The translations under genes and the position numbers were made by a program. A stretch of DNA of 64,000 nucleotides from Ephemerocybe angulata (taxonomy: Eukaryota > Basidiomycota > Agaricomycetes > Agaricales > Psathyrellaceae): the NCBI GenBank assembly GCA_013368325.1, contig JAACJK010000004.1, forward strand, positions 434,001 through 498,000, in the 5' to 3' direction. Positions 22,954 to 33,141 of this stretch are shown here, in pieces. The notes below the pieces were generated by a model that saw nothing but the letters and a program-made list of their open reading frames with translations, was not told the DNA's origin and made no database searches. Within the stretch, counting starts at the first letter, position 1; each line of letters starts with the position of its first letter.

Positions 22954-25236
22954 ATGTCTTCTGCTTCTCCCCCTGAAAAGCCTGCAGCTAGTGGCCGGGA
23001 TAGCAAGGGGTCTTCTCTCTCTGACATCTCCAAGAGCAAGTTGGAAGATAAGACGTCTTCTGTCGAGAACCTGGTCGACGAGGAACCTACTCCCTTCCGG
23101 TGGCTTGACTATCTGCTCGGTCGCAAACGTGACAACCAACCAGCCCTCGATGCTGTTTCGACTCGTCGCTCTGTCTTTGACGACCCCGCTCTCGCAAAAC
23201 ATTACTGGCCCAATCCCGATTACGAGAACTTGCATAGGTTCGATCCCGACGCACGTTGGACGTATCGGGAGGAGAAGGTTCGCCATTTAACCGTCATGGT
23301 CACATACGCATACCGACTCACCCGGTCTATAGGCGTTGGTGCGCAAGATCGACTGGAGGGTTATGCTGTGGGCCGCGGTCTCCTTCTCGGCCTTGAACTT
23401 GGACCGTGGAAATTTGACTCAAGCGAACACCGACAACTTCCTCCCAGATTTGAAGATGACTACCAACGGTGCGTTCACCTATTCGAATTGGGATTAATTC
23501 GACTTAGATGTCCTTCCTAGATTACAACTTGGGGAACAGTGTCTTCCGACTGGCTTTTTTGTCAGCCGAACTCCCGTCACAGCTGGTCTCGAAGAGGGTA
23601 AGCCTTAGAATCTCAGCACGATCTCCAGCTCAGAGAACTCACCCCAACCTTCCCCCAGCTCGGACCCGATGTCTGGATTCCCATCCAAATGTGTGCCTGG
23701 TCAATCGTCACGATGGCCCAGTTCTTTTTGAAGGGCCGCACCACCTTCCTGGTGTGCCGCGGTGTTCTGGGATTCATACAGGGCGGCTTCATCCCCGACT
23801 TGATCCTCTACCTCTCTTGTACGTTCATCCTATCATCAGCATTCTATTTACCTACGCCGACTGACGGTATGGGTAGACTTCTACACCAAGAACGAACTTC
23901 CACTCCGGCTGTCGTTGTTCTGGATTTCTATGAACGTTTGTACAATTCTCGGTAGCTTCATTGCGTTTGGTGTCCTTCGTATGCGTGGCATCTTGGGACG
24001 CGCAGGCTGGAGGTAAGTTCAACCAATCATTTCGTCTCTCCTGTAACCGGAGGCTAAGGGTGCTCTTGTAGATGGCTCTTCTTAGTCGAAGGAGGAATCA
24101 CGCTCATCGTTGGCATTGCGACGTTCTTCATGATGCCTCCCAGCCCCACTCAGACGAAGACCTGGTTCCGTCCGAAGGGGTGGTTCACGGAGAGGGAGGA
24201 GATCATCGCCGTCTCGCGCGTCCTGCGCGATGATCCGACGAAGGGCGATATGCACAATCGACAGGCGCTTACGCCGAGGAAGTTGTGGCGCGCGTTGTGT
24301 GACTATGACCTTTGGCCTTTGTATATCATGTGCGTTTCTGGCTTTTCTTCCCGTTGAGTGTCAGGATTACTGACTGGCGGCGACGACAGTGGTTTGATGT
24401 TCGGCATCCCCACCTCACCTCCTGCGCAGTACCTCACCCTGTCTCTTCGAAACCTCGGGTGAGCCTTTCCCTGCGAAACGTCCTTCTTGGATTGCTAACG
24501 GAAGTGAAGATTCAACACCTTCGAGACGAACTTACTTACCATCCCCTCCGCTGTCGGCACCATCATCACGATGTGGATCATCGCCCTCGTCTCCGAGACC
24601 GTGGACGACCGCGCCTACGTCTCCATGCTCGAAGACGTCTGGTGCCTTCCCTTCCTCATCGCCCTCCGCGCCCTGCCCGACAAGCCCGACCCCTGGGTCT
24701 TCTACGCCCTCGCAACCGCCCTCCTGTCGTATCCCTATACGCATCCGATCCAGGTCGGCTGGTGTTCGAGGAATGCGGGCGGTGTGGCGAGCAGGACGGT
24801 GAATGCGTCGTTGTATAATATGTTTGTGCAGGCGTCGGCCCCGGCGATTATTTCGTCGAATATCTATCGGAAGGATGATGCGCCTAATTGTGAGTGTCTT
24901 TTCCTTCGTTTTGTGGCTTCAGTTAGCTCATTATTCGAGGCAGATCGTCGCGGGAATAGCTGGCTTATCGGTATTTGCGCCTTTAATTGCATTATTCTTT
25001 ATCCTGGTGTCAAGGCGTGGAAGAACGCGAGTCGCGACAAGATTTGGAATGCTATGTCCCCTGTATGGGCGGGTTTCTTGGACAAAAAGCAATCCAATGA
25101 TTTCGCACTAATGATTCGCCCTTGTCACTGTTTTCGGGGTTCGGAAGCTTTTAACTGTGTGAAATACTTAATCTCCACAGCCACAGATCAAACGGCAGAC
25201 AAAGCCGAGACGGCATGGCTGATTGCCATTTTCTGA
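22954..25236 (+). CDS. MFS permease, anion:cation symporter (allantoate/nicotinate permease-like)
   Basis: The start at 22954 opens a hydrophilic N-terminus (MSSASPPEKPAASG). After an intron near 23281-23337 come LVRKIDWRVMLWAAVSFSALNLDRGNLTQAN, then [41 protein letters not shown], the MFS-type [40 protein letters not shown], and GWRWLFLVEGGITL. The second half includes a FGIPTSPPAQYLTLSLRNLGF block and NAGGVASRTVNASLYNMFVQ. These match the Dal5/Tna1-like ACS branch of the major facilitator superfamily, plasma-membrane proton-coupled importers of small organic anions. At least seven short introns are present. The last exon is unclear: after NAMSP the usual LDFRF-type tail is not seen, so either the 3' splice pattern differs from my model or the C-terminus has diverged. 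The substrate cannot be told from sequence. Confidence 0.8.
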
Positions 25237-26365
25237 GAGCTTCACATGTAACGGCGCTCAAAGGGATAAAATTCCCCGTTCTGGGGGTCTTTTATACTCA
25301 CCAATTTGTTTCTACTAAATTTTTGCTTGGTCCTAGGAGGAACCAGGAGGAGAGCTGGTATAGGTGCGAAGGGGGCCTTCCTTGGCAGTGGGCAAGATCC
25401 CGTGGTTAGATAAGCGGCACTTTACAGGCCGTGCGTGGCTATGCACGCGGTCCTTCCATTTTGAGTTCGGAAGCTTTTCACTACCCTCGTTTCATGAACT
25501 TTCATCGCACCACGTTCGCACCGCAGCGGATACTTGGAGGAGCTCATTAATGATCATTAATAAAAATACAAAAACATTGCCCAATCATAGAGAAACTCAG
25601 TAAGAGATCATTGAATTTCTTCAGTACTTACTCTAAAACAGTGGATTTGATTTTTGTCCAAGAAAGCCTTCCATAGCCCTGAGGTTCGTTTCGTCCCTTC
25701 TTTGGGTACATGTGGAATGCTAAACCTCGATGCTTATCGCAGGAGAAAGCGGAGTACCTCTCCACCACAACAGATAGAGGGAATAGGCGTCTGGACTTCC
25801 GTTTTGCGCATTAGATTTAAGCGCGGTATATCATCATCTTATCTCTATCCACGTTTCATTTTGGGAATTTCTCAGAGCTGTAGTACCCGGTGATTAATGA
25901 TTGGTATGTTATATCGTGCCACAATGCCATTTCTATATGTAGGTGTACCTACCATGGTTCCCTCAAATGCATTCGCCGACGGGGTTGACCGTTGAACGTT
26001 GAAGCGCGTGAACGTTGATCGATGATCACATCAACCCTTCGGGTTCCCGAAATTTGAATCCTCCTTAGTTGTGCCCAATATGTTCCACAGTTCCTCAGGC
26101 CTGGTGCGCGACAGCTTTTCATTGCTCAGTACTTCGCCCACACTGAGCTAGAGCTTGGTCTGGCCACTGGTCATCTTGATTCCAAACATCTCTGCCGTGG
26201 CAAATTCGATGCTCTACAAGCCAACCCCTTCACAACGTCACGGTCAGCTGGATCTGGTCCCATGTTCAAAGCCGCCTCATGTTTGGCTCTGGGCGCTTAT
26301 CGACATCGATCCTCGATTAGAGTGCTTATAGTCTCTATCGGGTGCTTCAGCATGTGACGAAGACC
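25237..26365. other. Intergenic; from about 26.08 kb upstream block of the receptor-like array
   Basis: No gene is seen in 25237-26080. From about 26080 the sequence resembles the upstream blocks of the other array copies (for example a CAGTACYTCRCCC..ACTGAGCT string also near 44825), ending in the GGGCGCTTATCGACATCGAT motif and GTGACGAAGACC before the retrotransposon. It is therefore the promoter half of array copy 1, cut off from its gene by the first LTR element. Confidence 0.6.
26291..26310 (+). promoter_or_regulatory. Conserved array promoter motif, copy 1
   Basis: GGGCGCTTATCGACATCGAT, followed by TCGATTAGAGTGCTT as in copy 3. It is now separated from the copy 1 start codon by the 6.8-kb element; without that insertion the distance would be about 145 bp. 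Confidence 0.55.
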
Positions 26366-26370
26366 ACCTG
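26366..26370 (+). repeat. Target-site duplication ACCTG (left)
   Basis: ACCTG directly precedes the 5' LTR and recurs at 33142-33146 directly after the 3' LTR. Confidence 0.9.
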
Positions 26371-26920
26371 TGTCGTGAACACCGGTCAGCCTACCTATTT
26401 TCTCTTCTTTTCCTTTCATTTCTTTCTTTACTATTCATTCGTGCGCATTCCTGCACACTCTTGCACACCTTTGCACACCCTTGCACACCTTCACACTGCC
26501 TTCGCTCTTCTGAGCCTTCCCCTCACTTCATGCACAGCATGTTCATGCTTCTTATTCTCGTGCACAGCACGTTCACACCTTGTTCACACCTTTGTTCTCA
26601 GGCGCACTGCCCGCGCGCTGCCTTTTAGTCATATCGACTCATATGGACTCTATTGTTCTTTGGATCATTCTATTGTTCTATTTTCGTTCGAGATCATCTG
26701 GACACATATATACTCGTAGCTACTCGTTCATTATTCCCCACTTGATCTCTTTGACTATACAGGTACATAGTCGCTTCGCTCCTATTCCCTGTATCCTATT
26801 TACCTTTGACTATACAGCTCTTGTATCTGCATCGCTGCTCGTCGCTCGTCCGACCTCTGCTCCTCTGCTCTCTGCTCTCTGCTCGTCGCTCGTCCGACAT
26901 CAGCCGGCGTCTTCGCCACA
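26371..26920 (+). repeat. 5' LTR of element A
   Basis: 550 bp, TGTCGTGAAC to TTCGCCACA. It carries short tandem runs of TTGCACACCY-like units near 26450 and CTCTGCTCTCTGCT repeats near 26860. A TATA-like TATATA lies near 26708. Confidence 0.95.
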
Positions 26921-27368
26921 TTAGATCAAGTCCTCCCAACTGCGCCGACGTTCATCGTCCTCGCAGCCCCTGCTAGCCGGCACCATCGCGCCCACCCGTT
27001 CCCCCTCACCTGCAACCTCTGACGGCTCTCAACCGGACAGCTGTGCACCATACCTTCACGGCCTACAGATCGACTCCGCCTACCTCCGATCCACCACTGA
27101 TCCAGTCTGGTCCTCAGTCTACTGGTACATCGACCGGAACGGCTTAACTGTCTACACCGACTGCACAGAACAACCCTGCCCCCACGCTAAGGAAACCCAG
27201 GATTCTATCCCAGGCTTCTACCTCTCTGGCCTTCGTGGAGAACTAGTCCTACCACTAGTCCCACAGTACCTGCACCCTACCAGCCCGCCTAGCCGCATCC
27301 CACCCCCATCGTCACCACCGCCGCCGTACTCCCCAAAGCTCCCTGACTACCCAAGTCCACCTCCTGCC

Positions 27369-28640
27369 ATGTCAGACGATCGCATCGAAGCCCTCTTCGA
27401 GAGGCTCATAGAAGCCCAGACAAAGACCAACGACCAGTTGACCGCGCTGGCCGCAGCTCAAAACCAAGCCCGATCTGCACCTGCACCTGCTCCAGCCACC
27501 AACACCACCCAGGTTGGGGCTGTCAACGTGTCCACCGGCTCCAGTATGGCTCGCCCGGAGCCTTTCAAGGGAGGTTCCGCCGACGCCCGGCGATTCCTCC
27601 AGTACTACACCATGTGGGCCCGATCGAAGGAAGCTCCCCTCAACAAGCTCAACACTACCACCGGCTTCCATGAGATCGCTCCCGAGCAGTGGATCATCCA
27701 CGCCCTCTCGCTCCTGCAGGGGGAAGCCGCGATATGGGCCGTCCGCTACCTCCAAGACATCGAGGCCCATGCCACCACCCAAGCCGCCGCTGCAGCCGCT
27801 ACCGCAGCCAACCAGACCGCTGTCCCCATCACCCCCTTCCCCTTCAGTGGATCGTGGGACGAGTTCGTCAAGGCCTTCAAGGCCCGCTTCATGGCCTCGG
27901 ACGACAACGCCGAAGCCCAGAGGGAACTCGAGTCCATCACCCAGGGCAGCAAGACGGTTGCGCAGTACGCAGCGCGCTTCCAGGAGGTCTCCGGACGCAC
28001 GGACTACTCCGAGTCGGACCTTGGCCATCGCTTCAAGCAGGGCCTCTCCAAGGACGCCCGTGCCTGGTTGACCATGGCCTCCTTCGCCAAAGCACCCGCC
28101 ACCTTCGAGGAGCTTGTCCAGCTCGCTGTCAAGGTTGACTTCCACATGCGTGACAGCATGGCGGAAGGCCCTCGTACCAAGGGTTCCACTGCCTACTCCC
28201 CTCCCACTGCTGCTCGCGACCCCTACGCCATGGATGTCGACGCTAGTCGAAGCTCGACGGCTCGCACCCGCGAAGACTTCACCAAGCTCATGCGAGGTCG
28301 CTGCTACGGGTGCGGCTCCAAGGCCCACCTGAAGTCGGCAGGAGGACACGAGGCCACCAAGTGTGGATACTGCGCCCGCATCGGGCACACCGAGGCCGTC
28401 TGCCAGGACAAGTACCTAGGCAACGAGAAAGGCCGAGGAGCCCGACGCTCCCAGAAGGCAGCTGCCACGACCAGCGACACCCCCTTCACCCTCTTCCCAG
28501 GCGAGACCTCTGCCCCCAACGTCTCGTCCCCTGCCCCTTCGACGACACCCGAGGACCCTAGGTTCACACGCCTAGAGGCTGCCCTCGCCGAGCAGAACCG
28601 TCTCTTTGGGCTCCTCGCCAACGACAAGCCGGGTTTTTGA
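27369..28640 (+). CDS. gag: Gag protein of element A
   Basis: 423 aa from the first ATG. Around residues 55-260 it has the retrotransposon Gag core (RPEPFKGGSADARRFL, WDEFVKAFKARFMASDDNAEAQREL, KTVAQYAARFQEVS, LGHRFKQGLSKDARAWL). A zinc knuckle CGYCARIGHTEAVC (CX2CX4HX4C) follows, with a partial Cys-rich motif before it. The frame stays open upstream of this ATG for about 400 nt toward the 5' LTR without another in-frame ATG and reads like protein (PYLHGLQIDSAYLRS), so the true start may be non-AUG or reached by splicing. Confidence 0.9.
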   Translation: MSDDRIEALFERLIEAQTKTNDQLTALAAAQNQARSAPAPAPATNTTQVGAVNVSTGSSMARPEPFKGGSADARRFLQYYTMWARSKEAPLNKLNTTTGFHEIAPEQWIIHALSLLQGEAAIWAVRYLQDIEAHATTQAAAAAATAANQTAVPITPFPFSGSWDEFVKAFKARFMASDDNAEAQRELESITQGSKTVAQYAARFQEVSGRTDYSESDLGHRFKQGLSKDARAWLTMASFAKAPATFEELVQLAVKVDFHMRDSMAEGPRTKGSTAYSPPTAARDPYAMDVDASRSSTARTREDFTKLMRGRCYGCGSKAHLKSAGGHEATKCGYCARIGHTEAVCQDKYLGNEKGRGARRSQKAAATTSDTPFTLFPGETSAPNVSSPAPSTTPEDPRFTRLEAALAEQNRLFGLLANDKPGF

Positions 28641-31600
28641 AGCGGGTGCCCGTCCGTGCTGCCGCACGCGTACCCATCGCTATGTGTTCCACCTCCTCCT
28701 ATGACTCCATCTCATCATGTACCATTAGTTCTATTCGTGAAATCGATCCTACTTCAGACCATTTCCGAGTACGAACAACGTTGAGAGGTCGCAACAGGAG
28801 CACTAGCTCAGCAGCCATGATAGATTGTGGGGCCACCGCCCTCTTTCTTGACCACCCTTTTGTCCTAAAGCATCACATCACCATCTTCCCGCTCCGTCAC
28901 CCCATCCTCCTTCGCAACATTGATGGCTCCCCAAACACTGCCGGGGACATCACCCACTTCGCGCGTCTTCACCTCACAGTCGGACCCCACAACCGCTGGA
29001 CAGACTTTCTTGTCACCGACCTAGGAGGCGAGAACATCATCCTGGGGCTCCCCTGGCTTCGCCAGGTTAACCCAGAGATCGACTGGACAAAGGGTATTGT
29101 GCGCATCAACCCCCGAGCCACCATCGAGGACGTTCCTGAGGACCCGAACCCGAGCTACGCTCTGGGGGAACCGTCCAACGGATCTGTCCTGGAAGAGATC
29201 TATGCCTCGAGCGCACCCCCGGACCCCATCGCATCCGTTCCAGAGCTCCTACCCTCACGCCGTCATCCCCGCGCCTCGGTAGAGGAGGTGCCGGAGGAAA
29301 GACATCTGTGTTTGGACTTAGGGGAACCCTCTGACGGAGCGATTCTGGAGGAGATCTACGCCTCTTGGCCCACGCTCCCCAGCTCTCCAACTCCTGAACC
29401 TGCCCCACCGTCATCGCCCCCTCCTGTGGAAGAGAAGCCCGAAACCCCCTTCTGCCGAATCCGTGCTAACCGAACTACTCGACGCCGCTGGCTTCGAGCC
29501 GGTATCATCGAGCGCACGGATGAGGAACTGTGGTGTTCGGCTGGCTTCACCTACTCCCAGAAGATCGCTGAGGACGCGAAGAAAGGTAAACCGGAGAGAA
29601 CGCTCGAGGAGATCATCCCTGCCCACTACCAAGAACACGCCGCCGTCTTTTCTGAGCAAGAGTCTACTCGACTTCCAAGCCACAAGGACTGGGATCATGC
29701 CATCGAGCTCACACCCGGCGCTCCAGCCAACATCCGCACCAAAATCTACCCCATGTCCCTAGATGAACAAGCCGTGCTCGATACATTCCTCCAGGAGAAC
29801 CTCGCCAAAGGATACATCCAGCCCTCCAAGTCGCCCATCTCCTCCCCTGTTTTCTTCATCAAGAAGAAGGACGGAACTCTCCGCTTCATCCAGGACTACC
29901 GCCGTCTCAACGAGTACACCATCAAGAACCGCTACCCGCTCCCTCTCGTCGCCGATATCATCAGCCGTCTCCGAGGCGCCAAGTACTTCACCAAGTTTGA
30001 CGTCCGCTGGGGATACAACAACGTCCGCATAAAGGAGGGAGATGAATGGAAAGCTGCGTTCGCCACCAGTCGAGGCCTCTTTGAACCCAAAGTCATGTTT
30101 TTCGGTCTGACCAACTCACCTGCCACATTCCAGGGCCTCATGAACTCGATCTTCTCAGATCTGGTCGCCTCCGGCAAGGTGGCGGTCTACCTCGACGACA
30201 TCCTCATCTTCACCATGGACCTGGAAGAACACCGCCGCATCACCCACGAAGTCCTCCGTCGCCTGCGACAGCACGACCTCTACCTACGTCCTGAGAAGTG
30301 TGAGTTCGAGAAGGAGGAGATTGAGTATCTGGGTATGGTTATCCGAGAGGGAGAGGTGAGCATGGACCCTGCCAAGGTCCAAGCCGTCCGTGGCTGGCCC
30401 GTACCGCGCAACGTCCGCGAAGTCCGAGGATTCCTGGGCTTTGCCAACTTCTACCGCCGCTTCATCAAGGACTTCTCCAAAGTCGCCCGCCCCCTCCATG
30501 ACCTCACCAGGAAGAACACCCTGTTCGAATGGACTGACGAGCGTCAGCAAGCCTTCGAAACCCTCCGTGACGCCTTTATCTCGGCCCCCGTCCTCGCTCT
30601 CTGGGATCCTGACCGCCCTACTCGCATCGAAGTCGATGCCTCTGGCTTCGCCACCGGAGGTGCCCTTCTCCAGCAAGCCGCTGATGGCGCCTGGCATCCT
30701 GTCGCCTTCCGATCAGCGTCTATGGACCCAGCTCAGCGAAACTACGAGATCTATGACCGAGAGATGCTAGCCATCATCGAAGCCCTCAAAGATTGGCGCC
30801 CGTTCCTGGAAGGTCTCCCTGACACCTTCGGGATCGTAACCGATCATGCTAACCTGAAGTACTGGCGCACTGCCCAAGATCTGGCACGACGACAGGCGAG
30901 ATGGGCTCTGTACCTCTCTCGCTTCGACTTCCGTCTCGAACACCGCCCGGGTGCTGCGAACACCCAAGCTGACCCCCTCTCGCGCATGCCCCATCATCAT
31001 GTCTCGGACTCTGACGATAACACCCAACGCACGGTTCTCCGCCCTGAACACTTCGCCAAACTCGCTGCTGCTTCCCACTTCACTAATCCCCTGGAAGACC
31101 GAATTCGTCGCGCAAGTGCACGCGAATCTGTGGTCTTGGGAGGGCTAGAGAAGCTGCGCAAGTTCGGACCCCAGAAACTCGTCAACGGATTGACAGAGTG
31201 GACAGAGGAGAACGGGTTAGTACGGTTCAGAGGCAAGGTATACGTCCCAGCAGACGATGAGCTCCGGCGAGAGGTGGTGAAGCAGTGCCACGATGACCCC
31301 ACTTCAGGCCATCCCGGGAACCATGCAACCCTCGAACGGGTCGAGCGGTTGTACTGGTGGCCCACGATGCGCGCTTTTGTGAAGAAGTACGTCGAAGGCT
31401 GCGATCTCTGTGCTCGACGCAAGCATGCCCAACACCCTCGTGCCCTCACCCAGCCCATGGACGTCCCTGAAGGCCCTTGGGAGGCTGTTGGAGTTGACCT
31501 CATCACACAGCTACCACCTGCCCATGGTTTTGACGCAGTCATCGTCTTCACCGACTTCTTCACCAAGCAGATCCACGCACTCCCCTGTTCCTCCACCATC

Positions 31601-32557
31601 TCGACTGAAGGAGTCGTCGACATCTACTACCGAGAGATCTTCCGCCTCCATGGTTTGCCCCTTCGTTTCATCAGCGACCGAGGGCCCCAGTTCGCCTCCA
31701 ACGTCATGCGCACCCTCCTCCAACGTCTCGGGATTGGATCCAACCTCACAACGGCATACCACCCTCAGGCCAACGGCCAAACTGAGCGCGCAAACCAGGA
31801 AGTCGAGAAGCACCTTCGCTTCTATGTCAGTCGACGACAAGACGATTGGGACCAGCACCTCCCCATGGCTGAGTTCGTCATCAACTCCCGCATTCACTCT
31901 GCTCATAATCGCTCCCCCTTCGAGGTCATCTACGGCTACTCCCCCCACTTCAACATTCCCATCGGCGCTACCACCGGTGTCCGTGGTGTTGACGAACGCA
32001 TTCGGGACCTCCTTGACACCCGAAAGGACGTTGAAGCAGCCTTACGAATGGAGAAAGCCCACCAGAAGTCAACCTTCGAAGCTGGGAAGCGGACAGCACA
32101 TGCCTTCGCTGTAGGCGACTACGTCTGGCTCAGCGCCAAGAACATCAACATCAAGGTGCCCACTCGAAAGCTTGGAGACTTCCAGCTCGGCCCCTACAAG
32201 GTCATTGAGAAGGTCGGCGACCTTGACTACCGTCTCGCACTCCCTCAGTCCCTATCCCGTCTCCATCCTGTCTTCCACGTCGATAAGCTTAGTCCCTGGA
32301 AAGGGAACGACACCAATGGCATCCTACCTCCCCCACCAGAGCCTGTTGAACTCGAGGACGGGACAGAGTTTGAAGTCCAGGACGTTCTGGACAGTAGGGA
32401 GGTCAAGCGCGGACGAAAGCGCTGGGTCGAATACCTCATCAGCTGGAAGGGCTACAACGACAGCGAGAACTCTTGGGAACCCCTTGCCAACCTTGGGAAT
32501 GCAGCTGAAGCCGTTGCGGAGTTCCACCTTCGACACCCCACGGCACCCCGACCATAG
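28562..32557 (+). CDS. pol: Pol polyprotein of element A (PR-RT-RH-IN-chromodomain)
   Basis: The pol frame opens at 28562 and overlaps gag by 79 nt in the -1 phase; about 1306 residues follow the shift point. Domains in order: aspartic protease (IDCGATALFLD and the ILGLPWL flap-side motif), reverse transcriptase (KKKDGTLRFIQDYRRLN, catalytic YLDDILIF), RNase H (IEVDASGFATGGALLQ, NYEIYDREMLAII, TDHANLKYW), integrase with HHCC zinc finger (HPGNHATLERV...CDLCARRK) and DDE core (GVDLITQLP, FISDRGPQFAS, ANGQTERANQEVEKHLR), and a C-terminal chromodomain (FEVQDVLDSREVKRGRKRWVEYLISWKG to NSWEP). Protease has DCG rather than DTG/DSG. The polyprotein is unbroken, so the element may be competent. Confidence 0.95.
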   Translation, partial: VHTPRGCPRRAEPSLWAPRQRQAGFLKRVPVRAAARVPIAMCSTSSYDSISSCTISSIREIDPTSDHFRVRTTLRGRNRSTSSAAMIDCGATALFLDHPFVLKHHITIFPLRHPILLRNIDGSPNTAGDITHFARLHLTVGPHNRWTDFLVTDLGGENIILGLPWLRQVNPEIDWTKGIVRINPRATIEDVPEDPNPSYALGEPSNGSVLEEIYASSAPPDPIASVPELLPSRRHPRASVEEVPEERHLCLDLGEPSDGAILEEIYASWPTLPSSPTPEPAPPSSPPPVEEKPETPFCRIRANRTTRRRWLRAGIIERTDEELWCSAGFTYSQKIAEDAKKGKPERTLEEIIPAHYQEHAAVFSEQESTRLPSHKDWDHAIELTPGAPANIRTKIYPMSLDEQAVLDTFLQENLAKGYIQPSKSPISSPVFFIKKKDGTLRFIQDYRRLNEYTIKNRYPLPLVADIISRLRGAKYFTKFDVRWGYNNVRIKEGDEWKAAFATSRGLFEPKVMFFGLTNSPATFQGLMNSIFSDLVASGKVAVYLDDILIFTMDLEEHRRITHEVLRRLRQHDLYLRPEKCEFEKEEIEYLGMVIREGEVSMDPAKVQAVRGWPVPRNVREVRGFLGFANFYRRFIKDFSKVARPLHDLTRKNTLFEWTDERQQAFETLRDAFISAPVLALWDPDRPTRIEVDASGFATGGALLQQAADGAWHPVAFRSASMDPAQRNYEIYDREMLAIIEALKDWRPFLEGLPDTFGIVTDHANLKYWRTAQDLARRQARWALYLSRFDFRLEHRPGAANTQADPLSRMPHHHVSDSDDNTQRTVLRPEHFAKLAAASHFTNPLEDRIRRASARESVVLGGLEKLRKFGPQKLVNGLTEWTEENGLVRFRGKVYVPADDELRREVVKQCHDDPTSGHPGNHATLERVERLYWWPTMRAFVKKYVEGCDLCARRKHAQHPRALTQPMDVPEGPWEAVGVDLITQLPPAHGFDAVIVFTDFFTKQIHALPCSSTISTEGVVDIYYREIFRLHGLPLRFISDRGPQFASNVMRTLLQRLGIGSNLTTAYHPQANGQTERANQEVEKHLRFYVSRRQDDWDQHLPMAEFVINSRIHSAHNRSPFEVIYGYSPHFNIPIGATTGVRGVDERIRDLLDTRKDVEAALRMEKAHQKSTFEAGKRTAHAFAVGDYVWLSAKNINIKVPTRKLGDFQLGPYKVIEKVGDLDYRLALPQSLSRLHPVFHVDKLSPWKGNDTNGILPPPPEPVELEDGTEFEVQDVLDSREVKRGRKRWVEYLISWKGYNDSENSWEPLANLGNAAEAVAEFHLRHPTAPRP
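28631..28675 (+). promoter_or_regulatory. Candidate -1 ribosomal frameshift site of element A
   Basis: The heptamer GGGTTTT (28631-28637), in gag phase G GGT TTT, has the canonical X XXY YYZ form and is followed at once by the gag stop TGA. Slipping back one base enters the pol frame, which is open from 28562. Downstream, GGGT (28644-28647) can pair with ACCC (28672-28675) around an inner perfect hairpin CGTGC/GCACG (28655-28659 with 28664-28668), six bases after the heptamer. Confidence 0.7.
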
Positions 32558-32591
32558 TCATCGAGGACGATGAGTTCTAGGAGGGGGGTAA

Positions 32592-33141
32592 TGTCGTGAA
32601 CACCGGTCAGCCTACCTATTTTCTCTTCTTTTCCTTTCATTTCTTTCTTTACTATTCATTCGTGCGCATTCCTGCACACTCTTGCACACCTTTGCACACC
32701 CTTGCACACCTTCACACTGCCTTCGCTCTTCTGAGCCTTCCCCTCACTTCATGCACAGCATGTTCATGCTTCTTATTCTCGTGCACAGCACGTTCACACC
32801 TTGTTCACACCTTTGTTCTCAGGCGCACTGCCCGCGCGCTGCCTTTTAGTCATATCGACTCATATGGACTCTATTGTTCTTTGGATCATTCTATTGTTCT
32901 ATTTTCGTTCGAGATCATCTGGACACATATATACTCGTAGCTACTCGTTCATTATTCCCCACTTGATCTCTTTGACTATACAGGTACATAGTCGCTTCGC
33001 TCCTATTCCCTGTATCCTATTTACCTTTGACTATACAGCTCTTGTATCTGCATCGCTGCTCGTCGCTCGTCCGACCTCTGCTCCTCTGCTCTCTGCTCTC
33101 TGCTCGTCGCTCGTCCGACATCAGCCGGCGTCTTCGCCACA
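32592..33141 (+). repeat. 3' LTR of element A
   Basis: 550 bp, reads the same as 26371-26920. It is followed by target duplication ACCTG at 33142-33146. Confidence 0.95.

Larger units (their letters stand above)
26371..33141 (+). mobile_element. Ty3/gypsy chromovirus LTR retrotransposon A (6771 bp)
   Basis: A full-length element: 550-bp LTRs (26371-26920 and 32592-33141) starting TG and ending CA, gag (27369-28640), pol (28562-32557) and a polypurine tract AGGAGGGGGGTAA at 32579-32591. The LTRs read identical by eye, which implies recent insertion. A 5-bp target duplication ACCTG flanks it. No primer-binding site of the usual TGG-starting tRNA type follows the 5' LTR, so priming is unclear. 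The element lies in the promoter/leader of array copy 1 in the same orientation. Protein order PR-RT-RH-IN-chromodomain defines the chromovirus branch. Confidence 0.96.

Noticed and set aside
26921..26940. tRNA primer-binding site after the 5' LTR of element A
   Set aside because: The sequence does not start with TGG or match a tRNA 3' end that I recognise; the same is true for element B.
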